Below are positions 1 through 7,917 of a stretch of 64,000 nt of DNA, in pieces; positions within the stretch are counted from its first letter, which is position 1; each line of letters begins with the position of its first letter. Both the position numbers and the translations under genes were made by a program. Under the pieces are notes generated by a model. It saw only the letters and a program-made list of their open reading frames with translations, searched no databases and was not told where the DNA came from. This DNA comes from CAG-964 sp902789345. GTDB lineage: Bacteria; Bacillota; Clostridia; Oscillospirales; Acutalibacteraceae. The DNA lies in NCBI GenBank assembly GCA_052117325.1, contig JBQKJJ010000011.1; one strand, given 5' to 3'.

Positions 1-191
1 AGCCTTTTCCGTTCCGCTACGCTCCACTCCAAAGGCTTTCAAAAAACACTATACCAAACTTTGATTTATTTTTACCTAAAAATGGGTCACATCTATTTAC
101 AACGCAGAAAAATTTATAACTTTTTTTGCGAATACTCTTTACAAAGTCTGCAAAAACTGTTATCATAGGCAATGATAAATTTGAAATATAA
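1..191. other. Left flank of recombinase element, no secure gene
   Basis: No gene is supported here. A small inverted repeat AGCCTTT (1-7) / AAAGGCT (31-37) is present. On the minus strand an ATG near 175 opens 49 codons that stop near 29, but no convincing ribosome site precedes it and I do not recognise the product. The stretch matters because a promoter carried by the adjacent element would read into it after inversion. Confidence 0.4.
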
Positions 192-220
192 TTTTTCGTG
201 AAGTATATAACTAAACGAAA
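192..220 (+). repeat. Left 29-bp inverted repeat of recombinase element
   Basis: This is a perfect inverted copy of 1558-1586. The repeat is itself quasi-palindromic: arms TTTCGTGAAG and CTAAACGAAA (8 of 10 positions symmetric) surround the 7-bp centre TATATAA. That arm-spacer-arm layout is what tyrosine recombinases use as a crossover site (loxP, dif). The identity is read directly; the role as a recombination site is inferred. Confidence 0.85.
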
Positions 221-221
221 G

Positions 222-259
222 CCGCTGTAAATTCCCATAAAAAACGGAAATTACAGCGG
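222..259. terminator. Hairpin downstream of recombinase gene
   Basis: The arms CCGCTGTAA (222-230) and TTACAGCGG (251-259) form a stem just inside the left inverted repeat and beyond the recombinase stop codon. T-rich sequence follows on both sides, more strongly in the rightward direction, so it may work in both directions. It would shield the recombinase from transcription entering from the left. Confidence 0.55.
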
Positions 260-280
260 TTTTACCACTTTTTTGACCAC

Positions 281-1381
281 TTATAGATTTGCTAAAAGTT
301 CAAGTTTGTTAATCTGTTTTTTCTTTTGTTCGTCACTTGAATGAACATACTTTTCAAGGGTAATGTTTACAGAGGCGTGTCCCAGTATTTCACTTAAGCT
401 TTTCATATCTACACCTTTTTCTATTGCTCTGGTGGCAAAGGTGTGCCTTAATGCGTGAAAGTTTATATACTCTACCCCTGCTTTTTCCAGTATCTTTTTG
501 TACCTGTACTGGTAACATCTAGGCTCAATATAATTCATATTTTTTGAGAGGAAATAATAATTGTTATTGCCTGCAGGGATATACTGTTTCAGCAGTGCCG
601 CAACAAAACTGGGTATAGGCACTACTCTAACAGAGCATTGTGACTTTGGGGCATCTACTATAACTTTTGTTTTTGCCTTGGCGGTACTGTCTGTGTTTTT
701 TATTCGCTGCACAGCCTTGTCCACCATCAGGGTTTCCATTTCCATATTAATATCAGAGCATTTTAAGGCACACACTTCACCTATTCTAAGCCCCGTGTAT
801 AAGCACAGCAAAACGCCGAGGGTATCTGTACTGCAATTTCTAAGCAAATAATTCTCCAGCTTTGCCTGTTCTTCCAAAGAAAACACAGCCACCTTGTCAG
901 AGCTTTTCTTGAATTTACAGCTGTTAAGCTTTAGGTTACAGTTGTAATAACGGTTTGCATAGTCCACCACAGCCCGAAACACCGCCGTAATATCCTTTAG
1001 CGTTTTAGGTGAAAGGTAGCTGTACCTTTCTGTAATGCTGTCAATGCTGTTTTCGTTAAGCTTGGAAAGCTTTGCTTCTTCAAAGCAAGGAATAATGTAT
1101 TTTTCTGTAATGTAAAGATATTTAGAATATGTCGACTCCTTTACGCCGTGCTTAACCTTACTTAGCCAACCGTAACAGCAACTTTTAAAGTCGGTATCTG
1201 CCTTAGCTTGGGTTACATTATTGGAATTAAGCTGTATGTTTTGCAGCTTTTCCCTAACCTCTTTATAGGTTTTTGCGTACACTGATGAATACTTTATTTT
1301 TCCTTTGTCGTCATATCCCTTAAAATATCTTCCTTCCCAGCGTCCGTCTTTTCGTTTGTAAATGTTTTGTCCTACTCTCAT
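281..1381 (-). CDS. Tyrosine site-specific recombinase (phage integrase family)
   Basis: A 366-aa DNA recombinase. Starting at Met 1381, the N-terminal about 45 residues resemble the AP2-like DNA-binding arm domain of integrative-element integrases (Y-K-R-K-D-G-R-W-E-G-R-Y). A SAM-like core-binding domain covers about 60-150 and the catalytic domain about 160-350. The full active site is visible: R199 in TGLRIGEV, K246, H309-x-x-R312 in HALRHTF, H335 in LGHAS and the nucleophile Y345. A longer reading from 1414 is possible, but AAAGGTAG lies well placed before the 1381 ATG. The gene is alone between perfect inverted repeats, which suggests it acts on those repeats rather than serving a larger phage. 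It is very likely a functional recombinase; inversion as its reaction is inferred. Confidence 0.93.
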   Translation of the reverse strand: MRVGQNIYKRKDGRWEGRYFKGYDDKGKIKYSSVYAKTYKEVREKLQNIQLNSNNVTQAKADTDFKSCCYGWLSKVKHGVKESTYSKYLYITEKYIIPCFEEAKLSKLNENSIDSITERYSYLSPKTLKDITAVFRAVVDYANRYYNCNLKLNSCKFKKSSDKVAVFSLEEQAKLENYLLRNCSTDTLGVLLCLYTGLRIGEVCALKCSDINMEMETLMVDKAVQRIKNTDSTAKAKTKVIVDAPKSQCSVRVVPIPSFVAALLKQYIPAGNNNYYFLSKNMNYIEPRCYQYRYKKILEKAGVEYINFHALRHTFATRAIEKGVDMKSLSEILGHASVNITLEKYVHSSDEQKKKQINKLELLANL

Positions 1382-1503
1382 AAAACCACTACCTTTAAAT
1401 AATATGCTGACCATTTATCTGACCACAATAATTTGATAAAAAGGCAATATTTACGAGTAAAATTACAATATTAAAAATCAACATAAAAACATTATAAATT
1501 TAG

Positions 1504-1532
1504 TTGACATATTTCCGTAAGAATGATATTAT
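1504..1532 (+). promoter_or_regulatory. Outward sigma-A promoter inside the element
   Basis: TTGACA (1504-1509), a 17-bp spacer and TATTAT (1527-1532) form a near-consensus promoter reading right, away from the recombinase and out through the right inverted repeat. Transcription would start about 19 bp before the repeat. In the sequenced orientation the next genes lie on the opposite strand and two terminators follow, so it drives no visible gene. Confidence 0.7.
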
Positions 1533-1557
1533 ATACTTATAAATTCAGAAATAATCT

Positions 1558-1586
1558 TTTCGTTTAGTTATATACTTCACGAAAAA
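1558..1586 (-). repeat. Right 29-bp inverted repeat of recombinase element
   Basis: The exact reverse complement of 192-220. It lies between the outward promoter at 1504-1532 and a terminator hairpin at 1588-1626, so a transcript from that promoter would carry the repeat near its 5' end. Confidence 0.85.
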
Positions 1587-1587
1587 G

Positions 1588-1626
1588 GGCAGTAATTTTA
1601 CATTAGTAGAGTTATTGCCTTTTTTG
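1588..1626 (+). terminator. Terminator directly outside the right inverted repeat
   Basis: GGCAGTAA (1588-1595) pairs with TTATTGCC (1612-1619, one G-T pair) and six T follow. It begins two bases beyond the inverted repeat and faces the outward promoter, so in the present orientation transcription should stop after roughly 85 nt. Confidence 0.6.
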
Positions 1627-1708
1627 TATTATACTATATTTACCATTCTTTTGTGAAGATATATTTGCATATTTTTCATTAACTGTTTAATAAAACCAAA
1701 GCCTAACA

Positions 1709-1755
1709 AAAAAGGTCACAGCCGTTTGCATACAAAAACAAGCTGTGACCTTTTT
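1709..1755. terminator. Bidirectional terminator after the transpeptidase gene
   Basis: Perfect 14-bp arms, A5-GGTCACAGC (1709-1722) and GCTGTGACC-T5 (1742-1755), give a strong stem with a T-run on either strand. It ends the minus-strand cell-wall operon and would also stop rightward transcription from the recombinase element. Confidence 0.9.
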
Positions 1756-1775
1756 AATTATCTTATAATTTGTTT

Positions 1776-3140
1776 TTATTCTGCCCTTAGAACCGAGGCA
1801 CAGGCCTCCATAGCCGCCACTGCAACAGGGCCGGCTGTACTAAAGCCGTAGCCGCCGTTTTCTACTATTACGGCAAAGGCAAGAGGAGCATCTTCGTCTT
1901 GAGAATAGCCTACCATCCAGGCGTGAGGCTCTTTGTTTTCGCCTACCTCGGCAGTACCTGTTTTAGCACAAACAGTAAGGCTTGGAAACAGGTTGTCACC
2001 GTAGTAGCTGGTAACATCGTAACGCATATATTCGTCAAGCTTCGCCGCCAGGTCGGAGTCTATCATATCCTTTGTACCGCCGTTAATCTCCATAACGCCG
2101 CTTTTAATCTCATTTGGCAATACGGCTGTTCCGCCATTGGCTATAGCACCGCACATTATCGCCATTTGCATTGGGTTTGCCTCTACAGTGTACTGACCTA
2201 TACCGGACCAGCCCAGTCCGTTTTCGTCCGCTTTGCTTACATTGTAAACCTGCTTTGCAGTTTCTGTACTGTTTACGGTGACACTGCTGTTAAAGCCCAG
2301 CTTTTCTGCCATTGCGGTCATTTTGTCTTTGCCAAGTCTTGCGGCAAGCTCAGAGAATACCACATTGCAAGACTGCGCCAGGCCCTCTTTCATAGTAAGC
2401 TCACCGTGAATGTGCATACAGGTTATTTCGTTGCCGCCAATATTTGTACTGCCGTTGCAGGTAAAGGTTTCGTTTTCAATATCAGGAATATTTTCAAGAG
2501 CCGCCGCCGCAGTTATAATCTTAAAGGTAGAACCTGGAGCATATAAACCTGCAAGCACCTTGTCAACATATACGCCGTCGTATTCCTTTTCGTTATCCTC
2601 TGTAATTTCCGGAGGGTCAAGTGGGTCGTAGGTAGGGGTGCTTACACTGCACAGCACCTCGCCTGTTTTATAATTGTATACCACTACTGCACCGTTGTGT
2701 CCGCTTAAAGCATTGTAGGCGGCATTACAGGCGGAGGAATCTATTGTAAGCGTTATGTTGCTGCCTGCTTTTAATGAGGAGGGCAGGCCTAATCCCCACA
2801 AGTAGTTAAAGCCTATTAGCTGAGAACGGTAAGAGCTTTGAATTGCAGAAGAAATATTTAAGCTGTCGTCCCCTACTACATGTAGTGTAGAAAGCCTGGT
2901 GGTATAGTCGCTGTTATAAAGTCTTTCACCGTCTTGCGAATATGCAAGAGTATTGCCGTTGCGGTCAAATATTTCTCCGGCGGAGGAAAGACCGCCGCTG
3001 CCGGCTAAATGGCCGTTGTACGGGTGCTGAATCCACTGCCCCGCGTTCAAAAATATTTTCACAATAAATACGCACAGCCCTACTATAGCAAGCAATGCAA
3101 TTATAAGCACCATAGTAGACCTTGAACGGGTTTTTCTCAT
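1776..3140 (-). CDS. Penicillin-binding transpeptidase (class B type)
   Basis: A 454-aa peptidoglycan transpeptidase that cross-links stem peptides outside the membrane. One N-terminal membrane anchor (residues about 10-31) is followed by a short linker domain and a transpeptidase domain (about 145-450). The penicillin-binding motifs are all present: S204-T-F-K207, S257-C-N259 and K393-T-G395. It is shorter than FtsI/PBP2 and resembles the PbpA partner of SEDS proteins. It lies 24 bp after the FHA-SEDS gene and is co-transcribed with it, the usual pairing of a SEDS glycosyltransferase with its own class B PBP. A bidirectional terminator follows. Family assignment is firm; the choice between elongation, division or another role is open. 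Confidence 0.93.
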   Translation of the reverse strand: MRKTRSRSTMVLIIALLAIVGLCVFIVKIFLNAGQWIQHPYNGHLAGSGGLSSAGEIFDRNGNTLAYSQDGERLYNSDYTTRLSTLHVVGDDSLNISSAIQSSYRSQLIGFNYLWGLGLPSSLKAGSNITLTIDSSACNAAYNALSGHNGAVVVYNYKTGEVLCSVSTPTYDPLDPPEITEDNEKEYDGVYVDKVLAGLYAPGSTFKIITAAAALENIPDIENETFTCNGSTNIGGNEITCMHIHGELTMKEGLAQSCNVVFSELAARLGKDKMTAMAEKLGFNSSVTVNSTETAKQVYNVSKADENGLGWSGIGQYTVEANPMQMAIMCGAIANGGTAVLPNEIKSGVMEINGGTKDMIDSDLAAKLDEYMRYDVTSYYGDNLFPSLTVCAKTGTAEVGENKEPHAWMVGYSQDEDAPLAFAVIVENGGYGFSTAGPVAVAAMEACASVLRAE

Positions 3141-3164
3141 AAAGCTGCTCCTTTCGCTAAAGGA

Positions 3165-4874
3165 TTATACATTTCGTTTTATCTTTTTAACCGCATAGGT
3201 GCGTTCGTCTGCCGCCTTTATAAACGCCAGCAAGCACCAACAGGAAATCATACTTGAACCGCCGGCACTTATAAACGGAAGCGTTACACCTGTAAGAGGA
3301 AGAATGTCTGTAGCGCCAAAAACATTAAGTGCAGTTTGTACAAGCATTAAGCCTGCGGCACAGCAAGCCGAAATCGAATAAAATGTAGAACGGCTTCTTG
3401 TAGTAATGGCTCTGGCATATATAACCAAGCCTATTATGCAGGCAACAATAGCAATAGCTATAATTAAGCCAAGCTCTTCACAAAGCAGTCCAAACACAAG
3501 GTCGCTTTCGGAGGCGCCTACATATTTTAAGTAGCCGTTGCCTACGCCTACGCCGGTTATACCGCCGCTTGCGGAATATGTAAGAACTCTTGCCTGCTGG
3601 TAACCTGTAGAGTTTGCAAGCTCAAAGCACTTGCCCCAAGCACTGAAACGGTCTGCTATATACGGCTTAAACGAAAGCACCACTGTTGCGCCCATAACAG
3701 CCGCAACAACTGCAAGAATAACTGTTTTAATGTCGCCGCTTCGCATAAACGCAATAAACAAAAAGGTACAGAAGAATATTAACGCCGTACCAAGGTCGCT
3801 CATAATTATAAGAGCGCCTACGCATATTGCGGAAAATATAATAAAGTGAATTAGGTTTCCCTTTGTGAGCAGTTTGTCAAGTGCAGAGGCACTTACAAAA
3901 ATATAAATAACCTTAACAAATTCAGATGGCTGAATAGAAACACCGCCAATGCTAAGCCAGTTAGCCGCACCGTAGGTTACCTTTGCAAACAGAATGTTTA
4001 CTGCCAAAAACGCCATAGCCAGCAAATAAAGAGGTATTCTGAATTTTTCTATTCTGTCGGGATTTTCAATAACCTTTATAATAATGGCAAAGCATACCAT
4101 ACCGGCTACCATTGCGGCGGCCTGCACAAGGCTTTGCTTAAATACCTGCCGTACAAGCATCATAATGCCTGTTCCGCTCATAAATATTGCCAAAGATTCA
4201 AGCTCAAAGCTAACCCTTTTAAGTGCCTTAGTGGATATATGATAAAATGTCCAGCTTGCCGCCATTATAACGCCCCATGTTGCAAAGGGCATAAAGTCCT
4301 GAACATCTACACACAGGCTTGCCTCCACCGCCATAAAAAATAAATAAACAGATATAAGCACAAGCAGAAAAACAGGCTTTATTGCCGCCTTGCTTTTAGG
4401 TCGGTTAAAAAACCACGACTTATTGTCTGCTATAACATCGTCTGTTCTTTTTACTATATAGCTTGTATCTCCTACACGAATAACATCATCTATCATTATA
4501 GGTGTGCGGTCTTGAGTTTGCTTATCGTTTACATATGTGCCGGACTTAGAGCCAACATCGTTAATAAACCAGCCCTCTTTTCGCCGCAAAAGCACTGCGT
4601 GATCTCTTGAAACCGTAGGGTCGGCAATAAAAATGTCGCTTCCCTTGCTTCTGCCAATGGAATTTTCCCAGTAAAGTACAGGCGTACTTTCACCTGTTGC
4701 CTGATTAACCAACATAATAAGAGCCTGCTCATCTCGGCGGTGGCGCCGCATAGAGCTAAAGCATTGAAATACTATAATAACAGCCAAAATCGGCAGTAAT
4801 ATTCTTATAACAAGAAGTGCTATATCAATAACAACATCAAGAAAAGGCAGGTTAAACCATGAAAGAAAGTCCAT
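3165..4874 (-). CDS. FHA domain fused to SEDS glycosyltransferase (FtsW/RodA/SpoVE)
   Basis: A 569-aa membrane protein expected to polymerise lipid II into glycan strands. An N-terminal membrane helix (about 12-37) is followed by an FHA domain (about 52-143) with the phosphothreonine-binding signature: G73-R-S, S89-R-D-H92 and a G-S-K-S-G-T turn near 110. From about 168 a multi-span SEDS domain with the typical P-S-E-F-V-K and G-G-S-S-M motifs runs to the C-terminus. SEDS proteins normally lack FHA. Actinobacteria encode the FHA protein separately next to rodA and pbpA, so this gene combines two members of that cluster and the next gene is the PBP. Regulation by a Ser/Thr kinase is implied. 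No kinase gene is in the window, but a PP2C phosphatase lies at 11.6 kb. Confidence 0.92.
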   Translation of the reverse strand: MDFLSWFNLPFLDVVIDIALLVIRILLPILAVIIVFQCFSSMRRHRRDEQALIMLVNQATGESTPVLYWENSIGRSKGSDIFIADPTVSRDHAVLLRRKEGWFINDVGSKSGTYVNDKQTQDRTPIMIDDVIRVGDTSYIVKRTDDVIADNKSWFFNRPKSKAAIKPVFLLVLISVYLFFMAVEASLCVDVQDFMPFATWGVIMAASWTFYHISTKALKRVSFELESLAIFMSGTGIMMLVRQVFKQSLVQAAAMVAGMVCFAIIIKVIENPDRIEKFRIPLYLLAMAFLAVNILFAKVTYGAANWLSIGGVSIQPSEFVKVIYIFVSASALDKLLTKGNLIHFIIFSAICVGALIIMSDLGTALIFFCTFLFIAFMRSGDIKTVILAVVAAVMGATVVLSFKPYIADRFSAWGKCFELANSTGYQQARVLTYSASGGITGVGVGNGYLKYVGASESDLVFGLLCEELGLIIAIAIVACIIGLVIYARAITTRSRSTFYSISACCAAGLMLVQTALNVFGATDILPLTGVTLPFISAGGSSMISCWCLLAFIKAADERTYAVKKIKRNV

Positions 4875-4977
4875 ATATTCACACCTTTCTCAGTAGGGTA
4901 TGCGGTTACAGCATTATTTCTATGTAAATGCACCGCCCCCAAATAAAATAAACATATTTTTTCTCTTTATAAAGTAG

Positions 4978-5006
4978 ATAATATTCCATACCGTTGCAAA
5001 AGTCAA
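4978..5006 (-). promoter_or_regulatory. Promoter of FHA-SEDS/transpeptidase operon
   Basis: On the minus strand TTGACT (5001-5006), 17 bp, then TATTAT (4978-4983). It lies about 100 bp upstream of the FHA-SEDS start codon. The rest of the gap 4875-5219 holds the hairpin at 5163-5197 and nothing else I can name. Confidence 0.7.
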
Positions 5007-5162
5007 GAAACATTGTGTAAATAAATAACAACAGTAAATTACAAAAGTATATCAACTGATTTACTGCGGAAATTGGTTAACACCGGGTATAACAGGCAAA
5101 GTTTTTTTCAATATTTTCCAAGGAAATTTCACAGCGTATTTATGTATGGTGTTATACAGAAA

Positions 5163-5197
5163 CTGTGGGCAGCAAACCTTAGTATGCCTACCCACAG
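5163..5197 (-). terminator. Probable terminator after the flippase-like gene
   Basis: CTGTGGG (5163-5169) pairs with CCCACAG (5191-5197), with further pairing inside the loop. A short T-rich stretch follows on the minus strand. It is positioned to end the gene that stops at 5220, but the T-run is weak. Confidence 0.5.
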
Positions 5198-5219
5198 TAA
5201 TACTTAACATTATATATTA

Positions 5220-6404
5220 CTAAATTTCGTCCTGCACCTGCTGAATGTCTAAAAATTCCCCACTGCTTTCACAGCTTTCGTCGTCCGCGCTTTCTGTATC
5301 CTCTAAATCTTCTAAACTTTCAGTATCCCCTTGGTCTGTGGAATTTTCCTGCTGAGCCGTATCTGCTCTAACGGCTTTTTCATCTTCTTTCTTTTTAGTA
5401 AGAATAGAGAACGGTGCGCAAATTAAAATTACGCCATAATATGTAATTACTCGCCAAAGCAGCAATGCGGATTTTAATATAGCCGAGCCGTAGAACATTT
5501 TGTAGAAAACAGAGAACGCAAGCTCAGCCGCACCTGTTGCCCCCGGCAAAGGTATCATAGCAGACGCAAGGGTAACAAAAGCCTGTGAACAAACCATATC
5601 TACCGGTGAGGCGCCGTTTAATCCAAACGCCCTGTAAATACAGTACGGAACAAGCATCATTAACAAAACCTGTACAAAAACCAACAGGTATGATTTTACC
5701 ATTAGCTTTGGCTTGCTCATAAGAGCTTTGTTGCCGTCGTGAAACACCTCTACCTGGTCTGTAATGGATTTTATATATTTTTCCGGGTTTTTAATAAGCT
5801 TTATTTTTCTTATTAATTTACTGCATACCCTTACTACCCAGTTTGAAAAGCGTCTGTTAAAGGAAATAAAAATAAACAGTCCCGTAACCACCACCTGCGA
5901 GAAAAATCCGGCTATAACAAAAGCCCAAAGCACCGGTGTGTTTACATGGCTGATAAAAAAATCGAACTTAAAAATAAGTGCAAAAACACTAAACGCCGTA
6001 GAGGTTATTTGAAACACCACAAATTTCTGCGTCATACAGGATGTGGCAAATCCGGCGTCTATTTTTTTGTTTGCCATAAATATAACTTGCATAGGTTGTC
6101 CGCCTGTTGAGGAGGGAGTTATGGCACTAAAAAAACTACCTACACACGAGGACTTTACTCCGTCCAAAAAAGTAAAGCTGCTGTAGTCGCCTTTAATATA
6201 CATATATGTTACAACGGAATCTATAAACATATTTCCCAACTGACACAGCACTGCAAGCACCACCCATAAGGCGTTTAAGCTTATGTCTGAAGAAATAAGG
6301 TCAATAAGACCGTCCTCCGATACACAAAAGTATGTAATTAAGCCTATTGACAAGGCAATAACTATTATGTTAAACACAACAGCAAAACTGATTTTTTTCT
6401 TCAT
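5220..6404 (-). CDS. Flippase-like membrane protein (MprF N-domain / UPF0104 family)
   Basis: A 394-aa integral membrane protein of the lysylphosphatidylglycerol synthetase transmembrane-region family. About eight hydrophobic spans are visible. The family signature G-G-Q-P-M-Q and a late P-L-P-G-A-T-G-A-A-E segment are present, the latter typical of the flippase half of MprF and of stand-alone members. No aminoacyl-transferase half follows, so this is flippase-type only, likely moving a lipid across the membrane. The C-terminus is a highly acidic Glu/Asp/Ser tail of about 60 residues in the cytoplasm. Start chosen at 6404 because GAGG precedes it at normal spacing; a longer reading would begin at 6467. 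Confidence 0.85.
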   Translation of the reverse strand: MKKKISFAVVFNIIVIALSIGLITYFCVSEDGLIDLISSDISLNALWVVLAVLCQLGNMFIDSVVTYMYIKGDYSSFTFLDGVKSSCVGSFFSAITPSSTGGQPMQVIFMANKKIDAGFATSCMTQKFVVFQITSTAFSVFALIFKFDFFISHVNTPVLWAFVIAGFFSQVVVTGLFIFISFNRRFSNWVVRVCSKLIRKIKLIKNPEKYIKSITDQVEVFHDGNKALMSKPKLMVKSYLLVFVQVLLMMLVPYCIYRAFGLNGASPVDMVCSQAFVTLASAMIPLPGATGAAELAFSVFYKMFYGSAILKSALLLWRVITYYGVILICAPFSILTKKKEDEKAVRADTAQQENSTDQGDTESLEDLEDTESADDESCESSGEFLDIQQVQDEI

Positions 6405-6520
6405 ATTAATCCTCGTAAATTCACCACAAATTCGGCTTAACATAAGCATACCATAAAAAATCCACATTTTATGGAATATTTTCTGTATTAGCCTTGCATA
6501 ATTAATTAAATAAAAACTCC

Positions 6521-6557
6521 AAAATCAGCTGCCGTTTTTACACAGCAGCTGATTTTA
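6521..6557. terminator. Terminator between serpin and flippase-like genes
   Basis: AAAATCAGCTGC (6521-6532) and GCAGCTGATTTT (6545-6556) form a 12-bp perfect stem with T-tracts on both strands. It should end the serpin transcript and isolate the downstream flippase-like gene. Confidence 0.85.
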
Positions 6558-6594
6558 ATCAACCTAAAGCATTTTATACAGACAATAAAAATTA

Positions 6595-7878
6595 TTACAA
6601 ATTGCTTACCGTACCTATTATAACAGGCAAATAACTTTCGTTGTCTACCACAGCATATATAAATGGTCTGTCAAACACCAGGCTTTCTGTTGCCTTTGGG
6701 GCATTTTTGTCTTCTTCACTCTGATTATCGGAGGAAATGCCCTTTTGATTAACAGCAATACTTACAGTTTGTGTAACATCATTTAAAAGCAGATTTTCGG
6801 TAAATCCCTTAGAAAAATCTGCATCATCGCTAAAAATAGTGGTTATGCCTATATTTTCAAGATTTTTCTTTATGCTGTCACTGCTTTCAACTGAAAATTC
6901 CGGAATACTTACATTAGTAAAATCGGTTGGTGAAACAGTGGTTGGCAGGCTTAAAAGTTCGTCTGCAGTAAGCTCATTTAAATATTTCTCTAAGCTGACA
7001 CCCTTGTTTGGCATAATGCATACAAGCTTGCAAGGGATATTCTTTAGCTCTTTAACAAAGCCCTCTGCGCTTTCGTCAGAAAAAGTACGCTCTGCACTTG
7101 TAAGGAAATTCACCTTTGCAGTACTGCCGCTTTGGTTGGAAAAGCTGCCCTGTTTAACATCAGATTCACCGTAGCCTCTTAGCCAGCTGTCACTAACAAC
7201 TACAGAGCTGTCTATATACAGCTTATAGTCGTAGCCGGTGTTTACACTTTTGGCATCTATAAGCCCCTTTGAATAATCTGATATATAATTTTTAATTAGA
7301 GTGTTGCTTTTACTGTTGGTAAAATCTGTTTCATAGGCAGAAACATTGTAGTAATTCTCTAATTTCTGCAAAAAGCTCCTTTTAGGTGACAGCTTATCAG
7401 ACACCCACATGGAGTTTACTGAAAAAATCCCTGCATTATCGTTGTTGAAAAATTCCAGCCGCTGTGTAAGATAGGCCGCACAGCTATTAATTTCTTCGAC
7501 AGTTTGATTTGACTTGCCCAGGTGATTTTTTATTTCCTTTTGGGCACTTTTGGTTACAGCATTTTCCACAGAAGCCATTGAAAGTGCTGTAGATACCGGT
7601 GAAACTACAGTATTGCTTTTGGTGTAGTCTGTCTGTTTTAGCAGCTGCAGTGCCATATTACCGGTTTTTTTCACAAAGTTATCATAGCCCTCCGGCTTTT
7701 TTACTGTGTCGTTAAAGTCGTAATTAGGTGAGTCCCCACTTTTTTGCACACTTGCCAGCAAATTTTCCGTAACGCTCACCTTGTTTTCATCATTACTGTT
7801 ACAGCCGCCAAGCCCTATTGCCGCTGTACATATAGCCACAACTGCCGTAATACACCTTAAAGCAAAATTACTTTTCAT
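6595..7878 (-). CDS. Serpin-family lipoprotein
   Basis: A 427-aa secreted serpin fold protein. A signal peptide ends in the lipobox L-G-G-C (Cys about 26), so it should be anchored to the outer face of the membrane. The serpin domain spans about 60-427 with recognisable N-V-V-S-P-V-S, S-M-W-V-S-D and terminal F-D-R-P-F-I-Y-A-V segments. Bacterial serpins usually inhibit host or community serine proteases. Here the hinge before the reactive loop reads N-Q-K-G-I-S-S-D-N-Q-S-E-E-D, which lacks the run of small alanine-like residues needed for loop insertion in inhibitory serpins, so inhibitory function is doubtful. It is monocistronic, with a terminator at 6521-6557. Confidence 0.88.
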   Translation of the reverse strand: MKSNFALRCITAVVAICTAAIGLGGCNSNDENKVSVTENLLASVQKSGDSPNYDFNDTVKKPEGYDNFVKKTGNMALQLLKQTDYTKSNTVVSPVSTALSMASVENAVTKSAQKEIKNHLGKSNQTVEEINSCAAYLTQRLEFFNNDNAGIFSVNSMWVSDKLSPKRSFLQKLENYYNVSAYETDFTNSKSNTLIKNYISDYSKGLIDAKSVNTGYDYKLYIDSSVVVSDSWLRGYGESDVKQGSFSNQSGSTAKVNFLTSAERTFSDESAEGFVKELKNIPCKLVCIMPNKGVSLEKYLNELTADELLSLPTTVSPTDFTNVSIPEFSVESSDSIKKNLENIGITTIFSDDADFSKGFTENLLLNDVTQTVSIAVNQKGISSDNQSEEDKNAPKATESLVFDRPFIYAVVDNESYLPVIIGTVSNL

Positions 7879-7917
7879 TGTATATTCTCCAAACCTTTAA
7901 CATTAATATTGCTATAT

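Larger units (their letters stand above)
192..1586. mobile_element. Candidate invertible element carrying its own recombinase
   Basis: The 1395-bp segment is bounded by identical 29-bp repeats in inverted orientation. It contains one gene, a tyrosine recombinase with a complete catalytic set, and an outward sigma-A promoter 25 bp inside the right repeat. Tyrosine recombinases acting on inverted sites flip the DNA between them, so the expected product is an inversion that turns the promoter from rightward to leftward. An alternative is that the repeats are core sites of a larger integrative element extending left of the window, but excision needs direct repeats, which I do not see here. Confidence 0.6.

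Noticed and set aside
17..238. 73-codon open frame on the minus strand crossing the left inverted repeat
   Set aside because: No ribosome site, runs through the repeat and ends in low-complexity sequence; no recognisable product.
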